Part shown: positions 12,070 through 22,239 of the stretch, in pieces
Numbering within the stretch: the first letter of the stretch is position 1
Layout of the letters: each line of letters starts with the position of its first letter
Assembly (NCBI RefSeq): GCF_030272615.1
Contig: NC_081408.1
Span: forward strand, 606,847,673-606,911,672
DNA: 64,000 nucleotides
Source: Cryptomeria japonica
Taxonomy: Eukaryota > Streptophyta > Pinopsida > Cupressales > Cupressaceae
Direction: 5' to 3'
Notes under the pieces: generated by a model
Seen by the model: the letters and a program-made list of their open reading frames with translations, nothing else
Databases searched by the model: none
What the model was told of the DNA's origin: nothing
Translations under genes and position numbers: made by a program

Positions 12070-13413
12070 CAAATTAAAAAGAACAAGACTTGGGAGTTAC
12101 ATCCTAGACCAACAAATAAAAATATCATTAGTACTAAATGGGTCTACCTGAACAAGATGAATGAAGAAGGTAAGATTGTCAGGAAGGATACAAGGTATAT
12201 CAAATGGACATTAGGTCTTCCTTCTTGAATGGTAATTTGGAAGAAGAAGTCTACATTGAACAACTAAAAGGTTTTCTGCTGCATGATGATGAAACTTTTG
12301 TGTGTCGATTGAAGAAATCATTTTATGCTTTAAAGAAGGCTCCAAGATCAAGGTATTCAAGATTGGATATCTTAAGGAGAAAGGTTTCAGAAAGGGAAGT
12401 GCAGATAGTAATCTTTACATCAAAGAAGATGGAAATCACTTGATTATTGTTGTTGTATATGTCGATGATATAATATTTAGAGGCAACAAGGATATCTTGT
12501 GTAAACATTTTTTTGATCAGATGCAATCAGAGTTTGAGATGCCAATGCTTGGAGAGCTATCATATTTTCTTGGTTTGTAGATTTCACAGCAAGATAAAGG
12601 AATATTTATCTCTCAAATCAAGTATGTTAGAGATATATTGAAGAAGTTTCATATGGAAGACAACAAACTAGTAAGTACTTCCATGATGACTAGATGCAAG
12701 TTGAGAAAGGTCGATGAGTCACCGAAAGTGGATCAGACCCTGTATAGATCCATGATTGGTCATTTGTTATACCTTACTTCCTGAAGACCAGATATAGTGC
12801 AGGTAGTATGTGTTGTGGAAAGATTTCAAGCTGCACGTAAATAATCACATGTGAATGCTATTAGAAGAACCTTTAGGTACCTACAAGGAGCACTCAATTA
12901 TGGCTTATGGTATCCTAAGAAAAGAGATTTCACTCTACAGGTCTACATTGATGCATATTGGGAAGGTTGCATTGATGACCGAAAAAGCACAAGTGGTGGA
13001 GCAATATTTTTAGGTAACAGATTAGTTTCATGGCACAACAAGAAGCAAGATTCAATCTCCCTATCTACAGCTGAGGCAAAATATATTTTTGTTGCCACAT
13101 GTTGTTTTAGGTGTTATGGATGAAGCAGATCCTCAAGGACATTCAGGTAGAAATATTTGACCCTATTCCTATTCGGTGTGATAACTTAAGTGCAATCAAC
13201 ATTTCAAAGAATCTGGTTATGCACTCAAGGACAAAGCACATTGCCATCAAATAACATTTTATCAAGGAGAAGGTTGCAGAGAAAGAGATAAAAGTAGAAT
13301 ATGTCCCTACAAGTGAACAAGTTGTTGATATCTTCACAAAACCTCTACCGACAAACACATTTGATTATCTAAGACACAAGTTAGGAGTAGTCCCACTAGC
13401 TTTCTACATATAA
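12070..13413 (+). pseudogene. Reverse transcriptase and RNase H part of Copia A pol
   Basis: The RT begins at NIISTKWVYLNKMNEE (about 12121). An apparent internal deletion near 12190 jumps directly to YQMDIRSSFLNGNLEEEVYI, omitting the usual intervening RT segment. Then come frameshifted FVCRLKKSFYALKKAP, the active-site block VVVYVDDIIF (near 12455-12480) and LSYFLGL. RNase H follows with YIDAYWEGCIDDRKSTSGG, SLSTAEAKYI and the terminal VDIFTKPLPT. It ends near 13413. Confidence 0.87.
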
Positions 13414-13704
13414 ATGTGTATGGAAGTCTATGGTTTAGGGGGAGTTCACAAGCATACATTTTTTACTCTTGGACCATATGCTGAACACAGGGGGAGATCA
13501 GGTGTTTGTATTGTAGTTCCAGCAGGTTTAAGACTTTGGGTCCGAGTTGTCTATTCAATTTGTCTATCTACAAAAGTCACAATTACACTACCAGGAGAAA
13601 GAGTACACTAGTATGACCTATTGATATCCTATCTCTTTTTCATTATTGTCAAAGGGGGAGAAATAGCCTGGATTGTGAAGAAAATGTGTATTGACATCAA
13701 CGCC
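13414..13704 (+). other. Spacer between pol and polypurine tract of Copia A
   Basis: About 290 bases with several short G-rich purine runs (AGGGGGAG, ACAGGGGGAGA) and short open frames with no recognisable motif. Purine runs before the LTR are typical of this position. Confidence 0.5.
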
Positions 13705-13716
13705 AAAGGGGGAAAT
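13705..13716 (+). promoter_or_regulatory. Polypurine tract of Copia A
   Basis: AAAGGGGGAAAT immediately precedes the TGTTGG start of the 3' LTR; this is the plus-strand primer position. Confidence 0.85.
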
Positions 13717-15283
13717 TGTTGGCATTGTGTTGTCATTGATGTCAACCGGTATAGGATGTCAACCGATATGCAAGCTGATGTGTATGTCAATCGGTATGGG
13801 ATGTTAACCAGTGTGCAAGTTAATGTTACCGGTATGTAGATTGTTGGCATGTTGATGTTAATCAGTAAGCAAGAAAAACTAGTAAGTGTGGTTTGAGATA
13901 GCATGTCCTAATCGGTAGAACAAAAAAGTGCATGATATGAAGGTTAACTGGTTAGTGTATACTGGTAGCATGTTTGGTCAGTGACTAAGTTTGAACTGAC
14001 ACAATCAAGTGCATTGGATGTTGACAGAGATGCCACATGGTCTCTAGGTGGTGAATATGTAGTGGTAGGTGAATGGTGTGTCGATGAGGTAGCTACCGAC
14101 TAGGTCGGTATTAAATGAAGACTGTGGAAATCATGGATTGATTGCAGAGGATTGTGGCTCAAAGCTAATCGAAAGGAAAAGATTTTATTCTTTGATATTA
14201 TGATCAAAGTAGGACATCTTATTGTCTTGTTGATCTGGAGAAGGAAACTTTTAGATCATTTATTATGATCGACAAAATCAAGACCGATGCACAGGGTCCA
14301 GTTTGCTAAATATAGTAAATGTTTATAAGAAGAATAAAAAAAGGACAAAGCTTTTTGTTGAACTGTTGCAGGTTGTCGATTTAAAAAGATGAGATCTGAT
14401 TTGATATAGATCATGGTTGGTGAAGAAAACCTTTGGCGCGTAAACTTTGAGTTTTTGTTTCTACAAGAAAGCATGTATATAAATATGAAAATCAAAGACT
14501 TGAACTAAAGAATAGTATGTCAGATGAGTGATGAGAAAGTGTGATTCTTCTAGGAGAGAGTTGATCAGTTTGAGTGTTGATAGAAAAAATATTGAGTTGA
14601 CTGAGTGTTGGAAGAAGAACTGGTAAGAAGGGTTTAACCGGCAAGGCTTAAGGTAACTGGTAAACTGTTATAGAACATAACAATCTATTAAACAGGCAGA
14701 GACTAAACCGGTAAGGTAGTAGGAGAGAATGAAGGAGAGAAGAGAAAGTGTGAGAGGAGATCACGCAAGGAAGAAACTTAGTTGTAGAAGATTCATACAG
14801 AAAGAACAGAGGACCGGTAGAGAAGAGGTTGGGTGAGAGAAAAGAGATCAACTGACAGAGTGAATAGTTTGAAGGTGTTACAAAACTCATTTGTAACAAA
14901 GTGTTTATCATTGTATTGATTTTATATCTCATTGTATTTCACCGAGTGGGTGCTTGGTTCAAGGGTCGGTGCTCCTTGATTATGTGCTCCTTTGGGTAGG
15001 TGCCCATAAATTTCTAGGGGTTCGTGTTCCTTGGGTTGGTGCCCTAAACATTATAAAATTGTTATTTCATTGTGAGGCTGGATTGGAGCAGAAGATCTCC
15101 AACAACATTTCTTACTGATGTTTTTCCCACATTGGGTTTTCCTCGTATATCTGTTGTTATGTGATGTGCTCTTGTGTGTGGTTGCTTGTTAGTGTTTTCA
15201 TTATCCTAAGAGTTGCACACATTGTTTGAAATTATTTATAATCATGGATTCACCCCCCTCTCAGTGATATCTTGTGTTCTACA
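13717..15283 (+). repeat. 3' LTR of Copia A (1567 bp)
   Basis: Begins TGTTGGCATTGTG and ends GTTCTACA like the 5' copy. Differences from it are mostly C/T and G/A changes plus small indels, the largest near 14990-15040. It contains GATTCACCCCCCTCTCAGTG near its end. Confidence 0.92.
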
Positions 15284-16086
15284 ATTTGGACATGAGTTTT
15301 CTTATTTTGGTGGGGTGGTTACTAATTATAAATGGCAAAAATAGGATTACAAACTATTATAAAACCAACAAAGATCCAACCACATAAAACCCTAGTTCTC
15401 AAATTAAAATCCACCATACACCAATGAAGAACCTAAAACATGTAAAACATATAAAATATGAAATATTATACCATTCACATGCTTAGTAGGGTTTGATCTC
15501 AATTATTTCTTATCTCCATTGATCTTGCTTGATATGTTTTCTCTCACATTTTGTACTGTACACAAGAGCTCAACAAAGAATGAATTGTGGTTGTGAACAC
15601 TTGATTTCTTGATTGCATGAGGGTTGATTAGATGCATTAGTTAGGGTTTGTCAAGGATGAAAGGATCATATTATATAGAGAGCACGTTAAATTGGAGGGA
15701 TATGATTAAGAGGTGAATGGATAAATAGTCAAGTAGGATTAGAGGGTAGGTATAGAAAATTCAATAAAATATGAAAAGGGTGGTTAAAGGTAAATTAAGA
15801 GATGAGTGACAAGTGTCATGGAGGGAAAAAACTAATGAATTAATTAAATAAATAAAGATCTATTTAGTTAATAGAAGATGTGGGCCCTATTAAATAAATA
15901 AATTATTTATTTAATGTAGGGAAAAAATACTTTAAACAAATAAAAATATTTATTTATACGAGGAGAGGCTAGAAGAGGATTAATGAGTTAATTAAATAAA
16001 TAGAAATATATTTAATTAATAGAATAAAATAATTAAATAAATTAAATATTTATTTAATTAGGCTAGGACAATTTTAGGTGTCTACA
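15284..16086 (-). mobile_element. LTR of minus-strand element K (outer end unresolved)
   Basis: On the minus strand an LTR starts TGTAGACACCTAAAATTG at 16086, directly after a polypurine-like tract (16087-16109) almost identical to the one preceding the LTR of element D (CTCAAAGAGGGACAAAA versus CTCAAAGAGGGGCAAAA). Like D's LTR it carries paired AATAAATAAATT-type tracts and, on the minus strand, a TATA-like CTATATAAT near 15675. The distal end is not resolved; it abuts the 3' LTR of Copia A. Confidence 0.6.
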
Positions 16087-16490
16087 TTTTGTCCCTCTTT
16101 GAGACAATGCAACTTGTTGCATTGACTCAAAGAATATTATATTAACTGATACAATATTTTCCCTAGGTAAGGAAGATGACATGCCCCCTCAAGAGATTGG
16201 GTGAATTTTATTTTTTATTTTTAAATTATTGACAATCTCTCGATATGAAAGAAAGGATAGAAGAGATAAGGATAAAATGATAAGGTCAGGCAGGTGAAAA
16301 ATGAACTCAAAAGGGATCAATGGATAGGAAAAAGGCACTGGGAGGCAAGCATAACTAACTAGGGTTCCATGACCTACATATAGCAGCCACGAGGAGAAAT
16401 ATCTTCATTTTAATCCACAGTGTTTTAGGAGAGATTGTAGCAAAGAGCATCCAAAGAGAATAGAAGAGCATTCAACACTTCAAGAGCCAT
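16087..16490 (-). other. Polypurine tract and 3' internal end of element K
   Basis: The minus strand reads polypurine tract then LTR. The remaining bases to 16490 contain no gene I recognise. The stretch is cut at 16491 by element E, and the same sequence presumably resumes at 25650 after E's target duplication. Confidence 0.5.
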
Positions 16491-16827
16491 TGTAGTACCC
16501 CTACTAGTTTGAACTCATTAGACTCATATTTTATTATTGGTTGTTTTTCAGTGCATACATTACCATGATATGTTATTCAGATTTTTATGACATTATGCTT
16601 TATTTGGAGATGAGATGTATAATTCATTTGTAGTATTTTAGTACTTGTGATTTATGGCATTTTATGTATTATTGCTATGTACTGACATTTTACTTTATTT
16701 ATGCAATGTGAAATTATATGTTGTGTGTTTGCGAGTGTATTGGATGCAAGGGGATGATTTTCCTTCACTGATTTTAGTGAGACAGGGAACATCGCGATTC
16801 TCCTTCATTGGTGTGTATGTCATGTTT

Positions 16828-16882
<55 letters not shown>

Positions 16883-18443
16883 TGTGTGGTTCGGTGATGC
16901 AGGATATTGCAGGTACAAGTACCAGGTAGGTACGGGGTATCATCTCCACCTGGCTTCATAGGTCTGAGTGTGCTTTATATTTTCCAATGGAAGTGGAGGA
17001 GATAGTAGTTGACCCTATGTTACTCAATTACACTCGTTTGAGTGTCGTCAGTTGGTCGTCTTGTCAGTTAGTTCGGTCTTCGTATTCTGTCATTTTATCT
17101 TTTATGGGAAATTGCTTGAGATTTGTTTAATTTGAGTGTTTTAGTGGATTTAATTAATTAATTAATTAATTAAGTTTATGAAATTGTCTCATTATGTATT
17201 GTTTATGCATTGAGATTCTAAATTTAGTTAATTAAAAGAAATTATTAAATTAAGTTGCAAGCTGCATGATATTAGAAATATATTTTATTTAAATTTTAGT
17301 GGAAAAATAAATTAGATTAATTATATTTATTGTTTCCTAGAATTTTAAATAACTAAATAAATAAAAGGATAAATAAATAAAGAAATAAAAGAATAAATAA
17401 AAGAGTAAATAAAAGAATAAATAAATAAACAAAAGAATAAATAAATAAAAGAATAAATAAATAAATAAATAAATAAATAAAAGAATAAAAGAAAAAATAA
17501 ATAAATGAATAAAATAATTAATTAGAATTAAAATATTGTTTTAATTCTTTATTTAGAAAAAGAATTAATTGGAATTAAAGTATTGTTTTAATTCTTTATT
17601 TAGAAAAAGAATTAATTGGAATAAAAATATTGTTTTAATTCTTTATTTAGAAAAAGAATTAATTGGAATTAAAGCATTGTTTTAATTCTTTATTGTTAGC
17701 TTATCTTTTGTTATAAAATTAGAAAAGAAAATAAAATTACTTTTATTCTAAATTTAGGTTTTTTAGAAAAAGCTATTGAACCTAGAATTTTAGTTTAAAA
17801 AGGAGAATAGGTCATTATTTTAGACACACAGGGAACAGGTCAGGAAATTTAGGTGAAGAAATTTATTGGAATCTTGTTGAAAAGATTAAGGCTCTTCTAC
17901 AGATTTCTTCCAGGAAAGCTATACCAGGTTGGGTGGCTTCTTTTGATTGTTGTTTCAAGAAAATATTTTATTTCTTTCTTCTTTTTGAATGAAGTGTGTG
18001 TGTTAAGATGTTTGTCAAATCTAAAATCCTGTCTGATTATTTCTTGTTCTTTTTTAAAGTCCATTCCTGAAATTAATTTCTAGTTTGTGGAAAGAAGTTA
18101 TTACCTGCGTGTTTGTACATTAAATTTTGAGAAAATTGGGAAAAGTTATTTTGACAAATTTTGCCAAGATTTTTATTGTGCATGGAACTCTGTGATATTA
18201 TTAGTTATTATAGAAATAAATTTAATTATTAATTAAATTTATTGTATTATTAAAAGTTAAGGGAACTTATTTTATTATATTAGTTTGGTGATATTATGTA
18301 TTAATTAATTTCCTTGTAATTAAATTTGATTGGAAATAAATTTTGGGTGAAAAGAGAATTTACTTGTTTTAGATTATTGCATTAAAAAAAAAATTAATTA
18401 AAAAAATAATAATAATTATAATTTAATTAAAAATTAATAATAA

Positions 18444-18502
<59 letters not shown>

Positions 18503-20236
18503 TTTTATGTGGTTTTAATTATGTTATTTTGGAAATGAAAGATATTTGAAACTTAAATCTTCTTTTTATTATATATTTTAATGTGATAAAATTATATAAT
18601 ATTATATTCGTAGAATATATATATATTTATGTAATTATATTATATTATTATATATAATTTTTAATTGGGAATTTAATTTTGATTATTTATATAATCTAAT
18701 CGTGTCTATTTGTAAATTAATCATGAACATATAATTAGGGGGTTAATTTTTATGTGATTGATTTAACCTTCTTGGATAAATGACAAAATTGATTTCTTTG
18801 TATTAATATAGTTGTATTTTCTTATTGCCTAGAAAATCATTAATTCCAAGTTATTTGTGCTTTTGGTTGTTTTAAGAAAAGATTGCATGTATTAGGATCT
18901 TGTGTAAATGGTGTTTGCAGTCAAGCTTAATTTCGTTGCAATTCTGATTGAGTTGTCATTATGTCCTATGTTGTTATATTTCCTAGACCAGGTGTTGTTG
19001 TCTAACCTATTTGATATGAGCCATTGTGTGTTTTTGTCCAAATGGTCAATCTTGGGTTGGTATTTGTGTATCCTTCACCTGTGTTTGTCAGGATTGTTTA
19101 TGGTTGCCTGTTTCACCATAGAGTTCTCGTAGAGAGAAACATTTCCTGTTAGTGTCCTAGGAGAGAGAGTAGCTTTCAAGCGGGGGTCGTGCCCGAAGTG
19201 GATGACAGGATAACCTGTCGAAAGTTAGTTAAAAAGTGATAACCTAATATTTGATTAGGGGGTGGGTAGATTAAATATTAATTAAGATAAATGTACCTCG
19301 TGCATAGGTGAGTGCTTTTACAGGGCTCATAATGTTACGAGAAGGCCTGGAATGGCAAACTTATCACCTTGTCTTCACGAAAGGATTGGTAGGGTCCGTA
19401 TGAGACTTAGTTGGAACCGGAGGCTCAAGAGAGGTTACAAGGAGAAACCCGAGTATGGGGGCTGAGACCTATGGAGGTTGTACCATGGTAACCATCAAGC
19501 TATGCGATGACACTCTCTTCTTAGAGTCACTAGTGTTTTGTGAGTTGTGTTACATGGATGGTTGCAGAGTTTTGTAGTCCTTTTGTACTTGTCTTACTTT
19601 GCTTTCTTGAGGGTTTTCTACTATCTCCTAGCATGGTGGGGTGGTTCCATTTCGAGATCACATGGTTGAGTGGTAGTGCCACTTCCCATCGGATGTTTTG
19701 GATTGTATCTTCAGGCGAGGAAAGGTTTCGCTGGTGTTTCTTGATTCATGGTTTATGTACCAACTCTTGTTTGAGATCATTGTTCAGTTGAGACCTTGTG
19801 GTCATTGTATCAGACTTTTATGTAACCTTGATATTGTATCTTTGTATCCAGTGGTATTATTGGAAGCCATGTATTTATGGATATTGTAATATTATGTCAG
19901 TGGAATGAATGGTATTGCTTTGATCTTATGTTTAAATGTTTAATGGAAATTAGATACATTGGGATACTTTTATTTCTTCATTATGAAATTTGGATGTATG
20001 TATAGTTTTAAACTTAAACATTCAATTTATCTAATTAAATTGGATTAACTATGGTGTTAATATAATATACGAATTAATCTTCATTGGTAACCCTTAGGAA
20101 ATCATATATTAGACTTCCGTTGTGTTATTAAACATGTAATGGTTGTAGCTAATGCACTTGTAAAAAAAAAATTTATTTCACCCTTTAGTTGCCTAGTTGT
20201 GTTGTTTTCCTTTAGGGTTCCTGATAGGGCATTACA
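16491..20236 (+). repeat. 5' LTR of element E (3746 bp)
   Basis: Starts TGTAGTACCCC and ends GGGCATTACA just before the primer site. It contains a (TA)n tract 16835-16879, an AAATAAAT/AAAGAATAAAT tract 17347-17515, a 47-bp tandem array about 17518-17690 and a long (AT)n at about 18447-18500. A less A+T-rich 360-base block at 19140-19510 is shared with the other LTR. Small open frames here recur in the other LTR and are not taken as genes. Confidence 0.92.
17347..17690. repeat. AAATAAAT tract and 47-bp tandem array in 5' LTR of E
   Basis: 17347-17515 is built of AAATAAATAAA and AAAGAATAAAT words. From about 17518 a 47-bp unit (core TTGTTTTAATTCTTTATTTA) repeats about four times. Compared with the 3' LTR, about 63 bases after the array are missing. 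Confidence 0.85.
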
Positions 20237-20238
20237 TT

Positions 20239-20251
20239 TGGTATCAGAGCC
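20239..20251 (+). promoter_or_regulatory. Primer binding site of element E (initiator-Met tRNA)
   Basis: TGGTATCAGAGCC two bases after the LTR end is an intact match to the plant Met-initiator primer site. Confidence 0.92.
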
Positions 20252-20389
20252 CAAGTTTCAACACTGGGTACTCTGGGTTTGTAGTGTGCCTTTCAGTTGA
20301 CCATCTTACTTAGGTCATTAATGTTTGTATCTCTCTTATCTTATCCTTGGTATAAATCTGAACCGTTTTCTATTTTATGGTACCAAATC

Positions 20390-21729
20390 ATGGCTAGGAA
20401 AGCTAGAGGAGGTGGCTATACGGGTGGTCACAAAGGAGGAAGAGGTGGAGGATGGGGCTGTGGTTCTAACCATCACAGTCCTTCACAACCACCCACTCAT
20501 GTGAGTGTTGAACTGGAACAGTTAGTTCATTAGGAGCAAGAACAATCCGTTCATCAAAACTCTCAGCATGCAGGAGAACATGTTTCCGAAAGGGAAGAGC
20601 TGAGACAGATGTTTCAGGAAGTTTTGGCTAGGTTAGGCCAAAGGCCTAAGTTTGAATAGCCTATTCATGTTTGGGTTGAAGAGCTGCTTCAATAGGTTTC
20701 AGAAGAGAGAGAAAGAGAAAGATCACCTAGGAGGGAGGAGATTCCAGCTATCCAAGATCCACCTTCCTTGGGTCACATAAAGGACTTGATGAGGTCCAAT
20801 CCTCCTTACATTGATGGAATGGGTACTGGTCTTGAGGTAGAGACTTGGCTTATCAGCTTGGATCGGTGTTTCGCTATGTTTCCATATAGTAGTAACACCA
20901 AGGCAAGATGTGCTATTATGCGTCTAAATAAATTTGCTTCAATCTGGTGGAGATTAGAGGAGGAGGAGATCGGTGTATGCATTAACACCATCACATGGGA
21001 ACTATTTCTAGAGAGATTCAAAGCACGATTTCTCTCACCCCAGTGGAGGCAGACTCGAGCAGATGAGTTTTACACCTTACATCAGTATGGGATGACAGTA
21101 GATTAGTATGAGCACAGGTTCTATGAGCTCAAACAATATGTTGGGATAGGTAATGACAAGGATATGCTTGTTCAACACTTCTTGAGAGGTTTGAATGACC
21201 ACATTAGTGGAGGAGTGAGGGTGTTTGAGCCACCTTCAATGGAGATAGCCATGGTGAAAGCCAGATTAGTTGAGTTGAACCTTAGTCATGCACTTGGTGG
21301 TTAGCTAAGTGTGCAGATAGGAAGTGCACCTTCCAGTGGGAATAGAGCTCGAGAAAATCAGTCCCAGTCAGCTACACCATTTAGGACTCCTCAGGCACTC
21401 GCTAAGGGTGGACAACAGCAGCAATAGTCGAAACCAAAACAATTTCAGGGCCATTCAGGGCAGTCCTCGCAGAGTGAGTCTCATGCCCCTAGCCAAGGAA
21501 GTTTCCAGCAGTCTAGTGGGCCAACAAGTAATAGAGGACCAGGTAGAGGAGCTTGCTTCTCTTGTGGGCAGTTTGGTCATAGAGCCGCACAATGCCCTCA
21601 GCGTTTCCATGATACGGGTAGTCAGAGGCCAGCAACATTAGAGCCTACAATGGGAGATGTAGGGAGATCCCATAGAGTGTTTACTACGGTGGATGACCGC
21701 CAAGTTGATCCGCAGGGGTCGAACCATTG
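20390..21729 (+). pseudogene. gag of Gypsy-type element E
   Basis: ATG at 20390 (MARKARGGGYTGGHKGGRGG). One frame continues to TGA near 21729 with about six internal stops, mostly TAG where CAG would fit, and no frameshift. The capsid core is clear: NPPYIDGMGTGLEVETWLIS, WELFLERFKARFLSPQWR, and after a stop YEHRFYELKQYVG and HFLRGLNDHISGGV, the retrotrans_gag pattern of Gypsy elements. A complete zinc knuckle CFSCGQFGHRAAQC (CX2CX4HX4C) lies at about 21554-21595. It would form the nucleocapsid. The good frame preservation suggests recent decay. Confidence 0.88.
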
Positions 21730-21734
21730 ACTAG

Positions 21735-21889
21735 GTAAGGGTCCTATGGGACCCAAATGATGAGACCTCGATGACTTGGGAGGATGCAACAAAGATGAGA
21801 GAACTATATTCTCATTTATTTTGGGCTTCTAGGAGTAAGCCTAGTTTTGGGGGGGAGAATGTAGTACCCCTACTAGTTTGAACTCATTA
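21735..21889 (+). pseudogene. Chromodomain-like C-terminal tail of lost pol in element E
   Basis: In a different frame from gag, VRVLWDPNDETSMTWEDATK followed by MRELYSHLFW resembles the end of the chromodomain at the integrase C terminus of chromovirus Gypsy elements (pattern VLVxWxxxxxxxxTWE). Its position directly before the polypurine tract is where pol normally ends. The frame runs on into the LTR. Everything between the gag knuckle region and this tail is deleted. Confidence 0.65.
21845..21859 (+). promoter_or_regulatory. Polypurine tract of element E
   Basis: TTTTGGGGGGGAGAA immediately precedes the TGTAGTACC start of the 3' LTR and overlaps the tail coding frame. Confidence 0.85.
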
Positions 21890-22196
21890 GGCTCATATTT
21901 TATTATTGGTTGTTTTTCAGTGGATACATTACCATGATATGTTATTCATATTTTTATGACATTATGCTTTATTTGGAGATGAGATGTATAATTTATTTGC
22001 AGTATTTCAGTACTTGTGATTTATGGCATTTTATGTATTATTGCTATGTACTGACATTTTACTTTATTTATGCAATGTGAAATTATATGTTGTGTGTTTG
22101 TGAGTGTATTGGATGCAAGGGGATGATTTTCCTTCACTGATTTTGGTGAGACAGGGAACGTTGCGATTCTCCTTCATTGGTGTGTATGTCGTGTTT

Positions 22197-22239
<43 letters not shown>

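Larger units (their letters stand above)
6740..15283 (+). mobile_element. Ty1/Copia LTR retrotransposon A, degenerate
   Basis: Two LTRs (6740-8277 and 13717-15283), both beginning TGTTGGCATTG and ending GTTCTACA, flank a 5.4-kb internal region in the order primer site, gag, PR, INT, RT, RNase H, polypurine tract. The INT-before-RT order defines Copia. No frame is intact. The flanks (GTTCA left, ATTTG right) do not form a target-site duplication, so one end may have been altered by recombination. Confidence 0.93.

Noticed and set aside
16835-16879. (TA)n tract as a promoter or origin signal
   Set aside because: Simple microsatellite whose length differs in the other LTR; no further signal supports a function.
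17853-18083. Short open frames in E LTRs repeated near 23298, 18908/24313 and 19540/24942
   Set aside because: They are the same LTR positions in both LTRs; recurrence reflects LTR identity, and no protein motif is present.
19140-19510. Less A+T-rich block in the E LTR suspected to hold a structured or tRNA-like RNA
   Set aside because: No cloverleaf or B-box arrangement could be drawn by eye, and it is simply part of both LTRs.
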